A stretch of DNA of 64,000 nt from assembly GCA_017562135.1 (NCBI GenBank), contig QEYB01001543.1, positions 248,001 to 312,000 on the forward strand. The letters run 5' to 3'. The translations under genes and the position numbers were made by a program. This document shows positions 23,779 through 36,062 of this stretch, piece by piece. This stretch comes from Dipylidium caninum (taxonomy: Eukaryota; Platyhelminthes; Cestoda; Cyclophyllidea; Dipylidiidae). Positions within the stretch are counted from its first letter, which is position 1. Every line of letters starts with the position of its first letter. The notes below the pieces were generated by a model. That model worked only from the letters and a program-made list of their open reading frames with translations, had not been told where the DNA came from and made no database searches.

Positions 23779-26564
23779 TTATAGGGAATTGTAGTCAGGA
23801 ACACGGTACACAATGTAAATATAGTTGTTATATCGAAAGTGGAGAAACATTTGGGGCTCATGGGAGACCACACAACCAATGGTTGATGAGGCAACAACCA
23901 CTTGCCAGTGTTTCTTAAACTTCATTTCCATACGGTCTTTCAGGTAACGGGCCATTTCCTGCTCCTCTTTAAATACTCCCGGGTAGTCCTTGACAAACTG
24001 AATACACCCCTCTAAAATATCATCAGGTACCGGATTCCTGTGAATCACTTCAACACCTTCCAACACAGAAATTGACCCCATAGGTGGTGCAGCAGCATAG
24101 ACTCTGGAAACTTCAGCTGGCATCGGAATAAGGTCTTCGGATATCGCGCTCCGCTTCCTTTCCACTTTTTCCCTAAATGAAGTAATAATTCTGACGATAA
24201 GAGTGAGAATATAAGGTCTTATTTAAAAAAAATAGCCTTGACGCATATTTTATCATCTTTCCCTTTCGAAAATGTTCCACTGATGTCATTTACTCATCCT
24301 TTCCTCAGAGCAAAACACCTGTTTACGAGGAAGTAGGTCTCATAATTCCAGGCATGACAAGCATAGAAATTTAATTATCCCAAATATAATTATTCTTCCA
24401 ATTTTCACTAACCCAATCACTTATCAGATTGAATTGAGACGGCACACAGGGAAGGCCCGACACACTTTCCAATACGCTATGTTCTAGGGGTCTCATAAAT
24501 ACTGACAGACTTCGAAGTGAGCATTATTGGAGAATAAGTCATTAATCCACTGTTATTTTACTTCATCTTCTCAACGAGTAGAAGAAACGGTGGCTTTCAT
24601 GACTCACGTGTATTCCTTTCGCATTGGAATACCAAGTTTCGAGCAGACATCCTCCATTGTTATGATGTCTTTATCCTTCCCTCCAAACCATTCGAACCAT
24701 TTCTAGAGGCATCAAATAAAAGTAAAAGCATGAACGCGTGCATTTAGCCGGTATTACTTGTAGTCAGTAAATAGTCTCCTTGGCCATTGAATGGCGACTG
24801 AGAGTGGAAAGCTCATTTACATGGTGTTGTGACAGACTTTTTGATACAATAAAATATGCCTTCATTTTTTTTCCTAACTCAAAATATAACGATACCCATA
24901 AGGTTATGGTGCGAGAAATAGAGGATTACCAGGTAAAAACTTAAAAGGACGTAAAGCATAACCCCTCTTTAAATGGGAGCATTGAGGGCATAAAGTAAAA
25001 GGTGAAAAGGAGTTTCTTCGCTCATTCAAATAAGACTGTTGTTCTTCTACTCATAGCAACGATATCGTCATCTGGGTGAGTTCTGTGTGCGCAATCCTCC
25101 AATGCTTTTCGAGTAAGGAAAACCATAGTGATAGGTGTCGTTTTGTTCAAACTCCCCTCCTCAGTCTCTCTCGGTTTTCTTTGTTAGACCTGTGCAGTTT
25201 CTGAGCTACTATTGGCATTGACGTCAATAATGCCGACGTCCCTAATTTTGTTCAGCTTCCAATCTAAATGCACCAGGAGCAAATAAAGTGTTCTCGCTGC
25301 CTTATGAAATTGTGAGATGTAGATTTTTTGAAAACAAGTGGACTTTATCGCCAAAAAGACGTGGAAGTCCGATGATGACATTGGTGAAGTTGCCTATTTT
25401 CGCGTATTTCCAAACAAAAAGGCTTAATTGGGGGTTAAATGACTTGTCAATGCAACACAGTAATTTAGTTAATATAACTTGTAGAAATTCTACAGTATTT
25501 CCAAAGGACAACAAGAGGTTTTTAAGTTGACTTAGGATGTTTCGAGCTATCCATGGAATAAAAGATTGAAACAATCGGAGTTTTATTTTGCACGCTGTTT
25601 AAGCGCCTCAGGTAAACAACCAGCCGCACATTTTAAACCGGAGCCAAACTAACAACCCTTTCCAATTGAAGGAAAAATGTGCAGACGTCTGTAAAATATA
25701 CAAGCCGGAAAACTCAATTTAAGGCGTACCAAGAGCGACATACTCAGTGAGAGGGACGGTCTATATTCACGACCGCAACTATAGAAACCGGTGGATAAAT
25801 TTGCGAATTTGAAGGAGATCGTCTGGGCATCATTATCTATGCCTACTCTTCCCTCTATCTACACCCTACAAAGAACCGCATTAAATCTCTGGCGAGCAAT
25901 CCCTTTTCGAGTATTAGCAAAGTTGAGAGAGTTAAGTGAAAATATACCTCGACATTGCCCAACGGGATTCCATGGATTCTGAAATAGTCCGCCAACTCCG
26001 ATCTTTTAATGTAGCCTTTGAGGTCAATGTCGATAACCATAAAGATGTCGACTACGGCCTCCCAGTCCTAAAAGAACAATAACAAGTTCATATCAGCATC
26101 TAAGTGGGGTTTCCAGCGTTGCAATATGCAAATGAAAGGGAGATTCGGGATAGAAAGAAGCAAAATTACAACGTATTATCATTAGATACTTGCATTGAAC
26201 TTCAAATGCAACTTTCTTTGCAGAAGTAGGAAAATTGAGGACAATCAGAATGTCATGACATCAATGTGTTGATAAAAGTGTGGGAATACTGAAGATTTCT
26301 GCTAATTACTGAGTATTTTCTATTTCATTGGTCATGCTATGAATTTAGTCATCTGACGAAGGCTGAGATGAAAATGATTGTCAGTATGATAAATGAAATA
26401 TCGTGGGAAAACGCCGAAATAGACAGCCTAGTTTACACAAGTAATTTCACATCATCATCATCACCACCATCCATACACCTGTACTGCGTAGATTTGACAC
26501 ATTGACCAGAGAGTGTGAAATGAAGTGCAGTCAACTCGTGCTGCCGACTTACACTTTCTGTCAT
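23779..26564 (-). CDS. TAL-3: EF-hand/dynein-light-chain tegument protein, divergent
   Basis: TAL family gene with four coding exons on the minus strand: 26564-26553 (MTES only), 26067-25948, 24702-24608 (95 nt), 24172-23779; 206 aa, phases 0, 0, 2. EF1 loop DIDLKGYIKRSE keeps Asp1, Asp3, Gly6 and Glu12 but has Lys at position 5. The second EF region (WFEWFGGKDKDIITMED) is degenerate, so calcium affinity is probably reduced. The DLC domain includes FKKHWQVVVASSTIGC and ends YIVYRVPDY. Unlike TAL-1 and TAL-2, the start codon lies in a separate small exon, itself preceded by a pyrimidine-rich AG acceptor at 26586-26588. That acceptor could serve a 5' UTR intron or a spliced leader. A candidate small gene on the same strand stops about 160 bp upstream. 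Domain order and exon sizes make the family assignment firm; the tegument role is known only from relatives. Confidence 0.82.
26448..26470. repeat. (ATC)n microsatellite with CACCACC tail
   Basis: Short ATC trinucleotide run within intron 1 of TAL-3, followed by CACCACCATCC. Confidence 0.6.
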
Positions 26565-26743
26565 TTCGGGTGGCAGGTATTTGAGCTGAAAACGAAAAAG
26601 CACAAGGAATGACTCGAATTCTGGCATAGATTCTGTGTGGCACAATAATCACAGTTTGAACAACTATTCATTAAAATATATCAATTTTTTTCATATTAAC
26701 CATCAGATTTTTCGATATTTGCGAAGCAGCCACGATGGACTTA

Positions 26744-27146
26744 CTACTCTTCTTTCATAGACAACATCGGGAATATCCGAGTTGGATCGTTGAAGAGGTC
26801 GATTATACTGTAGGGAAGAAAATAAAAATTCGCCTTACGTCAGTTTAAAACGAGGCGCATTTGTAGGTACATAAGCGGGAGTTTGAGAGACTTCCAGTGA
26901 ATATTCCTGGGAAAAAAGGTAGTGTATTCGACAATTTGCAAATCATTTTCCCGCAGTGACTCCAGGAGGGACTGTGAGAATTTTTGCCGTATACCAGTTT
27001 TACTGAAATTACCCCAAATTTTAATAGCTAACTAAATTGTTATCGCATACAATATTTAAAGTTATTCATGAAGTTATCTGAGAGCAAAATCACTGTGAAG
27101 TCACCTGCCACTGAAAAAATGCTCCTTTTCCTCCGTAAAAGTACAT
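26744..27146 (-). CDS. Candidate small 57-aa protein gene, function unknown
   Basis: Three-exon model on the minus strand: 27146-27105 (ATG, 14 codons), 26906-26839, 26807-26744, with GT..AG borders, consistent phases (0 then 2), a strong pyrimidine tract before exon 2 and a 31-nt second intron like those elsewhere in the window. The product begins MYFYGGKGAFFQWQ, continues with a Pro-rich middle (QTPAYVPTNAPRFKL) and ends IFPMLSMKEE. I recognise no family; there is no signal peptide or obvious membrane helix. It lies just upstream of TAL-3 on the same strand, with about 160 bp between its stop and the TAL-3 5' exon, an arrangement compatible with shared transcription and trans-splicing. The chain of exons could be chance, or the first exon could belong to a longer gene. 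Confidence 0.4.
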
Positions 27147-29831
27147 GTGGTATTAACATTAAAGTTATTTCAAATTCTATTATGGCGACCAGGAAAAAGA
27201 GACTTTAAAAAAATGCGAATATTGGTATGTAATTTAACGTTAACATCTATCCAGATTGTCACTAAGATCACTAAAATCGGTTCCATATTCCTCTCAAAAA
27301 ATAAAATGATGACACAAAACTTGCTCCTTTTTCGTATAATATTTTTTGTCATTGCTTGTAGAAGCAAAATAGCCGGAGATTAAAGAGAATGTGGAATAAT
27401 AGGTTAGGAGTTAGTTGGATAGCTGTAAAGAAACAGGAAGATACCATTGTCTGGTGGGGAAGAGTAATTCAGCAGTCGTTGTAGTGCAAGTCAGCCAAAG
27501 TCAAGATTGCCGATTACAGCGCACACGAGGCCTTTTTAAAGACTGTTGACGAAAGAGAGAGTAATTGGTAAAGCTAATCAAGCCTGTGCATTGTCAAATC
27601 TTTCTCACCACCATACTCGAGTGGTGACGTATGCACTTAAAGGTTTACAGAAAATAACTGCTTCACTAATATTTGAGGGAATTTCGTGTGTATTAACTTT
27701 AATATTCCAAGGCAGTTGCGCTACACCGTTAACATAGCAGGAGGATGGAGGAGTTGACTTTGTAATTTAAGAGAAATGGGATAGACCGAGTAATATTGAA
27801 TAGTGTGACCAGATCTCGTGATTCACTGAGACATCCTCGTTGCAGGTAGACCATTGAAGAAGGGAAATTTTCTCGATTTTCTAGAAGGATTTGTAAGTCT
27901 TGTGTGTGGGCATCAAGATAAACCAATATAAAAGCAGAAGTCGAATGAGGAAACAAAAAAATTTATGATTCAATGAGAGACAAGTAGGCGGTTACAATTT
28001 ATCCAACTGTTTGATAATCAAGGGTAAAAGAGTACAGATTATGGGACAGGAATCAGTGTTCGAAAAGGGCTGAATGTTAAGCATCTTCACTTTCTCTTCC
28101 CCTCTCATTTCGAAGGAAAATCATAGAAAGTGTTCAATGCACATGCGATCATGCTACCCACGTGTTTTTTTCGCTAGTTATATAGAGACAATCAAAAGTC
28201 ATTTATGTATTTCAACAGGTTACTCGGTCGGATATAAGTGGAAGGTCACCATTGCCACTTGAGTCATGATGTGGCAGAAGGATGCCATGTGATCACGGCA
28301 GATCACGAGGGGTGACAGCGGGGAGAATGAAAGGTAATCAGAGTCATGACTTTAACAATAATGATAATTAAGTGAATATTGTCGACAGTTACCCAGCATT
28401 CGTGTAGTTGGGTTATTTGACAAGTATTCCATTCTCCTGTTTGTCTGAACACTCTGAAATTATACTCTCAGCCTCAAATTTTTGCCGGTTGTATTTACTA
28501 TTTGTGAGAGGAGACAATTGAACATTTTGTCAGTGGCGCGGATTTAGAATAAGATCCTCTCACATTCCTACTAACTTTAGTGCGAGTCGTAAGCCACGCG
28601 GATGAGTTGGAGTCCAGGGAAAATGTGTCTTCCATCGGCCAGCTTCATGGCCAATCTCGATACCTACATTGAAGCCAGGCATCTTTGCCTGAGAAACTGA
28701 CAAAGACTACTTGAAAACGTTTTCCCGCCCTTCGTCCCGGTCATATTCCTCTTTCCTGTCAATCATCTTGTGGTGTTAGCAACACCAGGCTGTTGGATGG
28801 GGAAAATCATTGCCATATCGCAGGTGGTAGAAAAGATATAGGAACCCCAACAGAATTCTCCGCTACATGGCTCCCTTTCCCTCCTCCCAACAATCCCTTT
28901 AACCTTCCGCATTTCGCGAATAAATCGGCTGATGCCTATTCCTGACGGCAGCTGTTTAGAAGTACAACAGACATTCTCCAGTACTCGACATGGGGAAAAT
29001 AGTTCTATGCACAAATAATTAAAAAAAGATGTTTGCAAGTTTAAAGAGCTAATGTTGTTGGCGTGGAACAGTGTAGTAGATATTTGGAACAATAGAAAGA
29101 ATATTATTTCCCACTTACGCCATTCCACCCAATTGCTGTCTCTCTGCGATAAATTCAGCTCTGTCTCTAATGAGACATTTTTTAAATGACAAAAGTCTTC
29201 CTCGAATCATTTAAGAAAGCCACATCGACTATGGCCTCTTGTCTGGTAAATTTCAAACTCAAATGATCTTTCATTTTATCCCTCGCATGTAAAACGTTCC
29301 GATGGAAACGGATATGGAGGTGAGCGCAATTATGAGGATATTGGTCAACACGTATTCTTTTGGGTAACATAAACAGAAGTAAGACTTCTTCCAACATGAG
29401 TAGACATTCGTTGCAAGGGTATGCTATCCAATGCAAGTCACTTCAGCTCAGCGGGTAGACAATTTCTGCTGACTCTTGTCCCTCTCTTCCAGTTATCATA
29501 CATTTCTGTTTATCCATATTTAGTGGTGTGGAATTGAAAAGAGTCTGGCAAAAAATCCGCTGGCAGCGTTACTCAATATGTGAAGTTGGTGACTTTATTT
29601 CCGTAAAAAATTCAAGCTAACCTGAACATACAAGGCTTAACTTAATGACAGAAGTCGAGTAGCCTACTAAATCTAGTGAGTAACAATGGCACAACGTAGA
29701 AGATGAACAGAGTTGGCAAACAGTGATAATCATGCAGAGGGAGAAGGAAAAAAAACTCAATAGCAAATAGAAATGATTTGCAGGCAACCGTAGGGAGTGA
29801 GAGGAGAGACAGAATGCATAAGGCGACTTGG
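27147..29831. other. gene-poor interval
   Basis: About 2.7 kb with no gene I can support. Open frames at 28763-29128 and 29182-29436 (minus) are long for this AT content but show no family motifs or clear splice sites. No repeat structure was recognised. Confidence 0.3.
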
Positions 29832-30410
29832 TCATCCAAATTCCTCTGAGTTCCTTCATATGGTATCCATCGCGAATAGTTTCACACCAACCCTATCCCC
29901 CTAATATGCTGTCAAAGGGTTCACCGAGCCAAAGTGAACCCTTCTGTGATGCCCAATGTAGTTCGAGAAGATCCTGCTCCATCATGGTCCTAACAACATC
30001 ATTGGCGATCAAGGACAGTCTCCCTGAACACGGTTTATCAGATACTGTTTCCAATTTTTTAAACAAACTTCTGCATGTCCTCCCAGAAGCCGTATCATCA
30101 ACAAACACTTTCAATAAACTTCTATCCGTGCTTCCGTGCATATCGTTCTTGCTGAAATAAGTGTAAAATCCAGGGCGAGAATGAACTTCACCGGTGGCCG
30201 TGGCTACACTCCTAGTTGTACACATGAGGTCAACGTGAATCACCATTGTTGTAGTGAATTAGCTCGTTCGCTATGTGGAGATTGAGCAATGGAAAGAGAG
30301 GGTCGAACATGGGCCAAGTCGAAATGTGCTGCTTGTCGAAAGCGCTGTTATGTTAAATCTGATATTTGCGTCGATGGTGGTGAGGTATGGAAGAGACGCG
30401 TGCTAAGGTT
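29832..30410 (-). mobile_element. mariner-family transposon relic, copy A (truncated)
   Basis: A 579-bp segment nearly identical to 35485-36062. On the minus strand it encodes the N-terminal helix-turn-helix part of a mariner (IS630/Tc1/mariner) transposase: a stretch with SGRTCRSLFKKLETVSDKPCSGRL and IANDVVRTMMEQD, which in this family ends the second HTH. The frame then decays before the catalytic domain, which copy A lacks entirely. The two copies differ by a scattering of substitutions and small indels yet share the same decayed coding sequence, so copy A arose after inactivation or was moved in trans. No terminal inverted repeat was found. Confidence 0.75.
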
Positions 30411-32995
30411 TAGAAGAGAGGGTACGAAAGGCGGAGCTTAAAGACACCATGGTTTCTGTCATACCTACACGAGAGCATAACAGAATGGAAATATTGTTGG
30501 TAAGGTACTTGCAGCAGCAGGAAACCTTTTAATTTTAATTTGCCTTGGCCTCCTGTCTTGAACAAGTAAAAGTTCTTGTCACCTACCGTAGTGTCGACAA
30601 GCTCCGTAAAAAAACAAAGTATATAGGGATGGGCAGATATTTATCAACTGACGAAGGATAGACGCAAAGCGAGTAGGAGTTGTGAGTAGACCGAGGACGC
30701 GGAAGAGTGGAGAATGATGATGTACGCAGAAAATGAACCGCCTGATTGGCGAGAGACAGGACATATGTGGAAGCGTTAGTCTGGCAGAGTTGGTTCTAGT
30801 TACTCGAAGCCTTATTAGTAAGACAATAGAAACTCTTTAAACTGCGAAATAGGGACTGATAGCTGTGTGGATAGGCGTAGCCCGGGAGAAAATGGTTCCT
30901 CACAGTTCAGTTTCGCAGACTTCCAATTGTCAACACTTGTTCATGCGAGCAAGACGTGTAACAAGGTCAAAGCGGATGTTGGAAGGGGTAGCCTCGGTGT
31001 GCGTCTGCTGACACAACACTTTGCTAGACGGAGTGTCTCCATAACTCTGGGTACGAGTCTTAGTGACATCGAGTCCATCCTCTATGATTGACAGTGCCGC
31101 GGCTGTGTTGTAGTGATTCTTCTCTGGGACCACCAAAACCCGAGTGTAGAGAAGTTAGATAAATGTCAATTATCGCCTGCGATTCTTTTACCTCGGTTTT
31201 CTTAGTCCCAAATTTCATTTCATGACATCTGAGTCCCTCTACTTTTGCGGTATTCACAGCCCCACTTCCCAATTTTATTCCCCGTACTCGGCCGCCTTTA
31301 TTAAGTCATTTTAGTTCTTTATGAAAAAAAACTGTTGATTCTCCTCCAACCTCCCTTATTTGTTGCTACATCCAAAGTGGCTTCGACTCAAACGAAAGAC
31401 GGCGAGTGGGTGCTCCCATTGTATCTTTACCTACGGCGAGATGATGAAGTCAACGTAGATTCATGTCATTTAGGAAACAGTTCACTCATCACAAACATGA
31501 ATCAAGGGGAATGGCGAGATAACGAGATGGTACATTTGAGAGAAGGAAGGCGATTATCACTGAACTGCTTGAATTTGCAACCCAAAATCAGTCAACCCAT
31601 CCAACAAGCACAAGTTTTTTTGATTGGTTCTGATTAGAATTAAACTCGATGTTTTGTACACTTACAAACCTTGGCTGGCTTATGAGACGTTTATTCTCCT
31701 TGTCACCCCATTCTCTTCATTTACTCTTCTCCAAATTTGCATTTAATTAGTTTGTTGCCGCAAAGTTGAGACTTGAAATCTTAACAAGGAAATTAAAATG
31801 TCAACGCCTCGCTTGATTTCCTCTGTTTACTTCTACCGCCTCAATTACGATAAAACACCGGTTACATTACCATTTGTCACAATCAACAGCCGAAAACGGC
31901 CTCATAAAATGCGTCCAAGAAGTTAATGCAAACAAAGGACGAAGTGGGTGGCACTGCCAAGGAGCAGAGTAACAAACGCGATCAAACTGCTTTATCGGCG
32001 TTTGGTGAGGAAAAATAGAGAAGGCAAGTTTATAAAATCTCGAGAAGGGCTGGGTTTCATTCGTCGTGACCAGGGGAGATGCAAGTGAAATGTGTGTGCG
32101 AAGGTAGGAATTGAATTTCTAAACCCTGGCTCGATACTGAAAAGTTAAGAAGGATAAAGACGGTAGAGGAAAGCGAAAAACAAGCGAATAGTGATTTAAG
32201 CGCTAAGGTCATAATTGGCATAACCACCAACAATTATGCATTCTTAGACTTCCCTGCGGTTGTTTATTCACTGGCTGGCAACTCCTCCACTAGGGTCAAC
32301 CGAGAGTATGGGAGAAGTTCACATGGAGGTGACAGAATGGTCTTCGAAGGGAGTTGTCAAATCCCTTCTAAGAACGAATGCAACTTTTGTGATACCTTTG
32401 AGGCAAACAATTTCACTTAAGAGAAGAAGTACGGCCGGGTGATAGTGTTTAGATCTAAGAAGACACAATCGTTTTGCACCATTGCGTTTTGATAAATTAC
32501 TGAGAGGCATGAGAAAAGAAAATGGACTGACTGCCCAGATATTAGACGAGTACCTGGACACAGACATGGACAGTTTGAAAATATCGACGGTAGCGTCTTC
32601 TAGAATAGGTACTCAGATCAAAATGCATTGCCTCAGAAACAGCAACGGTTTAGAGTCTGAACATCTGGCTGAGGCGCTTTCCCAGGCATGTGACAGGGAA
32701 TCCAGACTCCAGGAATCTGACAAGCTAAATCGTTCTCCTCGTCCCACTTGACATGGACATTTAGGGGGAACAAAAGAAGCTCGTATTTGGCAAAAAGATT
32801 CATTATTTTTGAATCCCGATTCGTGTCCGTTAAACAGTAAAGACTACTTGAGGTAAGGCTCGCAGTGGAGGGCAAAATTAATGAAATAAGGGCTTGATTT
32901 TTCAACGTGGATGTAACACACACTTTTTCTATATCTTCTTTTCGTGACTTTTGGGAAAGTTACAATGATAATGTATGTCCTAAAGCCACTAAATT
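30411..32995. other. gene-poor interval
   Basis: About 2.6 kb between the mariner relic and the GALM 3' end. Several open frames of 60-100 codons on both strands (for example 31335-31637, 32482-32751) match nothing I recognise and lack splice support. Confidence 0.3.
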
Positions 32996-33001
32996 TGTTT
33001 A
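32996..33001 (-). terminator. possible poly(A) signal of GALM
   Basis: AATAAA on the minus strand about 125 nt past the GALM stop codon. Confidence 0.45.
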
Positions 33002-33124
33002 TTGTTATCTCATGTCCACCGATACGGATGGGGAGCGCAACGAGGGAATGGAATGAAATAATATGTAATAATATTTCTAATGGTGAGAGTTTGGTAGACC
33101 GGAACTGTGTAGAAAAGGCGCGGA

Positions 33125-34571
33125 TTAAATGGGTTCACTTCTGCATACGGAGAATTGATAACGGGTGTTTTGTACGTAACATTGCCCAGTTGGAGTAACA
33201 AAGTGTTTTGGGAAGTTGGCGTGATTTACGGCGTCAGGAAATCCCTGGGCTTCCAAACAGAGTCCCGCGTGTGGCGGATAGCTGTATGCTCCTTTGCCCA
33301 CAGGATCCGTGCTGGGATTGAGGGCATTACCTGTGTAAAACTGCACCCCCAGTTGGTCAGTGAACAGCTCCAGACGACGGCAGGAGACGGGTTCGTATAA
33401 GATCGCTTTCGCCTCATCGAAAGGCAGATCGCGGAACACGTAATAGTCATCAAAACCTTGCTGCAGTGCAAAATGAGTTTTGTGCAAACTTTCCTTCAAA
33501 CATGTCATCTGGCGGAGATCAGCACCTTCTATGTTGTCGACCATTATGAGGCGGCCAGTGGGGATGTGCTCTTCATCACACTCGCATATTTTGTCCGCCT
33601 GGATGCAAATCGAGTGACGGTCAAGAGCCTCAGATCCTGCCCTATGTCCAGCCAGATTGAAGTACGAATGGTTCGTCAAGTTGATGGGACAGATGCCACC
33701 AGTGATACTCGCAAAATATTCAATGGTTAGTGTCACAACTTGGGCATCTTCATTGACTTCCAAGTGGTAGGCGACAGAGACGGTAAGATTGCCTGGAAAT
33801 CCGTCCTCACCGTCTGCCGATGTGACTTGAAGTTTCACCCTATCCTTTTCCAACTCAACGATCTCCCAGGTGCGAAATGACAGTCCAATGCTAAAGAACA
33901 CGAAAAGTTGATGAATCATTTATTTACTTCATCGCATATATATATTTATACATTAAATTCAAACAGAATAGCATTACTCTTTTTGTCTGAGCCAACCTAC
34001 TCATGGTGCTCTAGCTAAAAAGAAATGTCCCACCAATAATCAGTAATTTATGATGTGAAACGGAAAGCATAATTGTAAAAATGGAGACAGTCCAAAGTGG
34101 TACATTGGTATATCTTATCTCCAAAACAGTATAAGTTTCGGCTCACCTTCCTCCATGAAGACAATGCTTATTCTGTTGGTTTTTTGTCAGTGTGTAGACG
34201 GAATATCCGGAAGGATCCACTTCACACGGGATGGCGAACTTAGCATTGTGAACACGGCCAGCAAGTCTACCGACGATAACACCAATGTAGGAGGGGTTCG
34301 CCTCGTAGCCCACGCAGTCATCATAGCCAAGCAAGACGTCGGCCACGTCCAGCTGTGTTTTTTGGCGTCCATCGGTGTCGGTATAACCCGGGATCCACAA
34401 TTGCTGAATTGCAGCACCGTAGGGGAGAATGACTGCGCGAACTTTAGACCATAACTCGGCATTTGGACTTGTAATAAGTTTCTCGCCCAGTTTAGGCCGA
34501 ATTGTAACTGGACTCGTCTTTTTCCAATCCTCCATTATTCTGAATGAATGGGTGTACACATCAGGCTGCAT
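33125..34571 (-). CDS. GALM: aldose 1-epimerase (galactose mutarotase)
   Basis: Interconverts alpha and beta anomers of galactose and glucose in the cytosol, the first step of the Leloir pathway. Two exons on the minus strand, 34571-34147 and 33890-33125, joined in phase 2 across a 256-nt intron; about 396 aa (human 342). Seen: GVIVGRLAGRVHNAKF, CLHGG with the conserved substrate-binding His, NLTNHSYFNLAG with the catalytic acid His, GVQFYTGN, and CLEAQGFPDAVNH with the catalytic base Glu. All are in family order, so the enzyme looks active. The start is uncertain: the chosen ATG gives MQPDVYTHSF, a second in-frame ATG at 34535 gives MEDWKKTS, and the open frame continues upstream of both, so an additional 5' exon is possible. 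A mariner relic ends roughly 300 bp upstream. Confidence 0.88.
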
Positions 34572-34869
34572 ACATTCTGTGACATTATCCAACCAATGCC
34601 AATCAGCACCGAGGTTAGCTAGATTATGTGTCGTAGGTTTGGCGCTTGTTTACGATTGACAGGTAAACTAGACAGGGGGCAGGTAAAATCGGAATAGACG
34701 AGAGTGCGCCACGTCGACTATCGCATAGATTAGAGCAATTCGCTGGTTTCAGCAGCCTTGTATTACAAAAGGAAAATACCTGAAAGAGAAGAAATTCTTG
34801 ACCACGAAAGGGGTGGCCTTGTGTATAACTGGCCATTTTGGAATAAAAAGGACATTTTTTTCTTACCAT

Positions 34870-36062
34870 CCGAATACTTTAATAAATAACGGAATTGCCG
34901 TTACTACTAATGACTTCTCGCCGACGTCAGGACAATTTGTACACCCCACTTTTGAGAAAAGTTAAATCTTGTGATGCGAGAAATTAAACTAGCACCTGTT
35001 TGATATCTTCTTCACTTTTTGAATATTTGTTCTTCAGAAAAATTTACAAGGGATAAAACTGGTGATAGTCGAAGGGTGTTAAGCCTGGCGAATATGATGG
35101 ATGTGACACAATTTGTCAGCCTGGTTGTGCAATTTCTTGACGAATTCCCAAATCAGCATGTGAAGTGGCATAATCACGACGCAGTATGATGTCATTCGTG
35201 TTGAAAATCGCCGACCTCTTTCCTTGGACTCCTGTCTGGTGACAATTCTACACTGAATTGAGTTTTCACCCAGTTTTAAAATCTCATCAAGCACTGGTCC
35301 TCGAATGTCCCACCCTACAAACAACATTCTCTTAGTCGCAGTCAAATTTGTCTTAGAGGTGGAAGATATATGTTCGACAGGCTCACAAAGTGGCCCTTTC
35401 CACTTCCCAAGCCCAATTATAATGCGGTTCGGGAAAGGCTCAATTTTGTTTTGAACAGGCAGAGATGTTCATATGACGTCTCGATCATCCAAATTCCTCT
35501 GAGTTCCTTCATATGGTATCCATCGCGAATATTTTCACACCAACCCTATCCCCCTAATATGCTGTCAAAGGGTTCACCGAGCCAAAGTGAACCCTTCTGT
35601 GATGCCCAATGTAGTTCGAGAAGATCCTGCTCCATCATGGTCCTAACAACATCATTGGCGATCGAGGACAGTCTCCCTGAACACGGTTTATCAGATACTG
35701 TTTCCAATTTTTTAAACAAACTTCTGCATGTCCTCCCAGAAGCCGTATCATCAACAAGCACTTTCAATAAACTTCTATGTGCTTCCGTAGCATATCGTTC
35801 TTGCTGAAATAAGTGTAAAATCCAGGGGTGAGAATGAACTTCACCGGTGGCTGTGGCTACACTCCAGTTGTACACATGAGGTCAACGTGAATCACCATTG
35901 TTGTAGTGAATTAGCTCGTTCGCTATGTGGAGATTGAGCAATGGAAAGAGAGGGTCGAACATGGGCCAAATCGAAATGTGCTGCTTGTCGAAAGCGTTGT
36001 TATGTTAAATCTGATATTTGCGTCGATGGTGGTGAGGTATGGAAGAGACGCGTGCTAAGGTT
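34870..36062 (-). mobile_element. mariner-family transposon relic, copy B (nearly full length, inactive)
   Basis: About 1.2 kb on the minus strand. The right part (35485-36062) is shared with copy A and encodes the N-terminal HTH region. The left part carries the catalytic half: a linker containing VQNKIEPFPNRI, then WDIRGPVLDEILK, a segment corresponding to the HDNARPH motif but read here as RRDYATSHADL, SYSPGLTPFDYHQF for the final D,D34D aspartate region, and a tail with SEEDIKQ and VISSNGN. Frames are interrupted by several stop codons and shifts, and the first catalytic Asp region reads GLGKW, so no active transposase is made. Length agrees with a 1.2-1.3 kb mariner. Inverted termini were not identified. 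Confidence 0.8.

Noticed and set aside
26860..26995. Minus-strand frame with SLLESLRENDLQIVEY as an extra exon of the small gene
   Set aside because: It has an acceptor but no donor in frame before its stop, and its 3' half overlaps the exon that fits better in another frame.
29893..30246. 117-codon minus frame as a host gene
   Set aside because: It belongs to the mariner transposase N-terminal region and is repeated at 35.5-35.9 kb.
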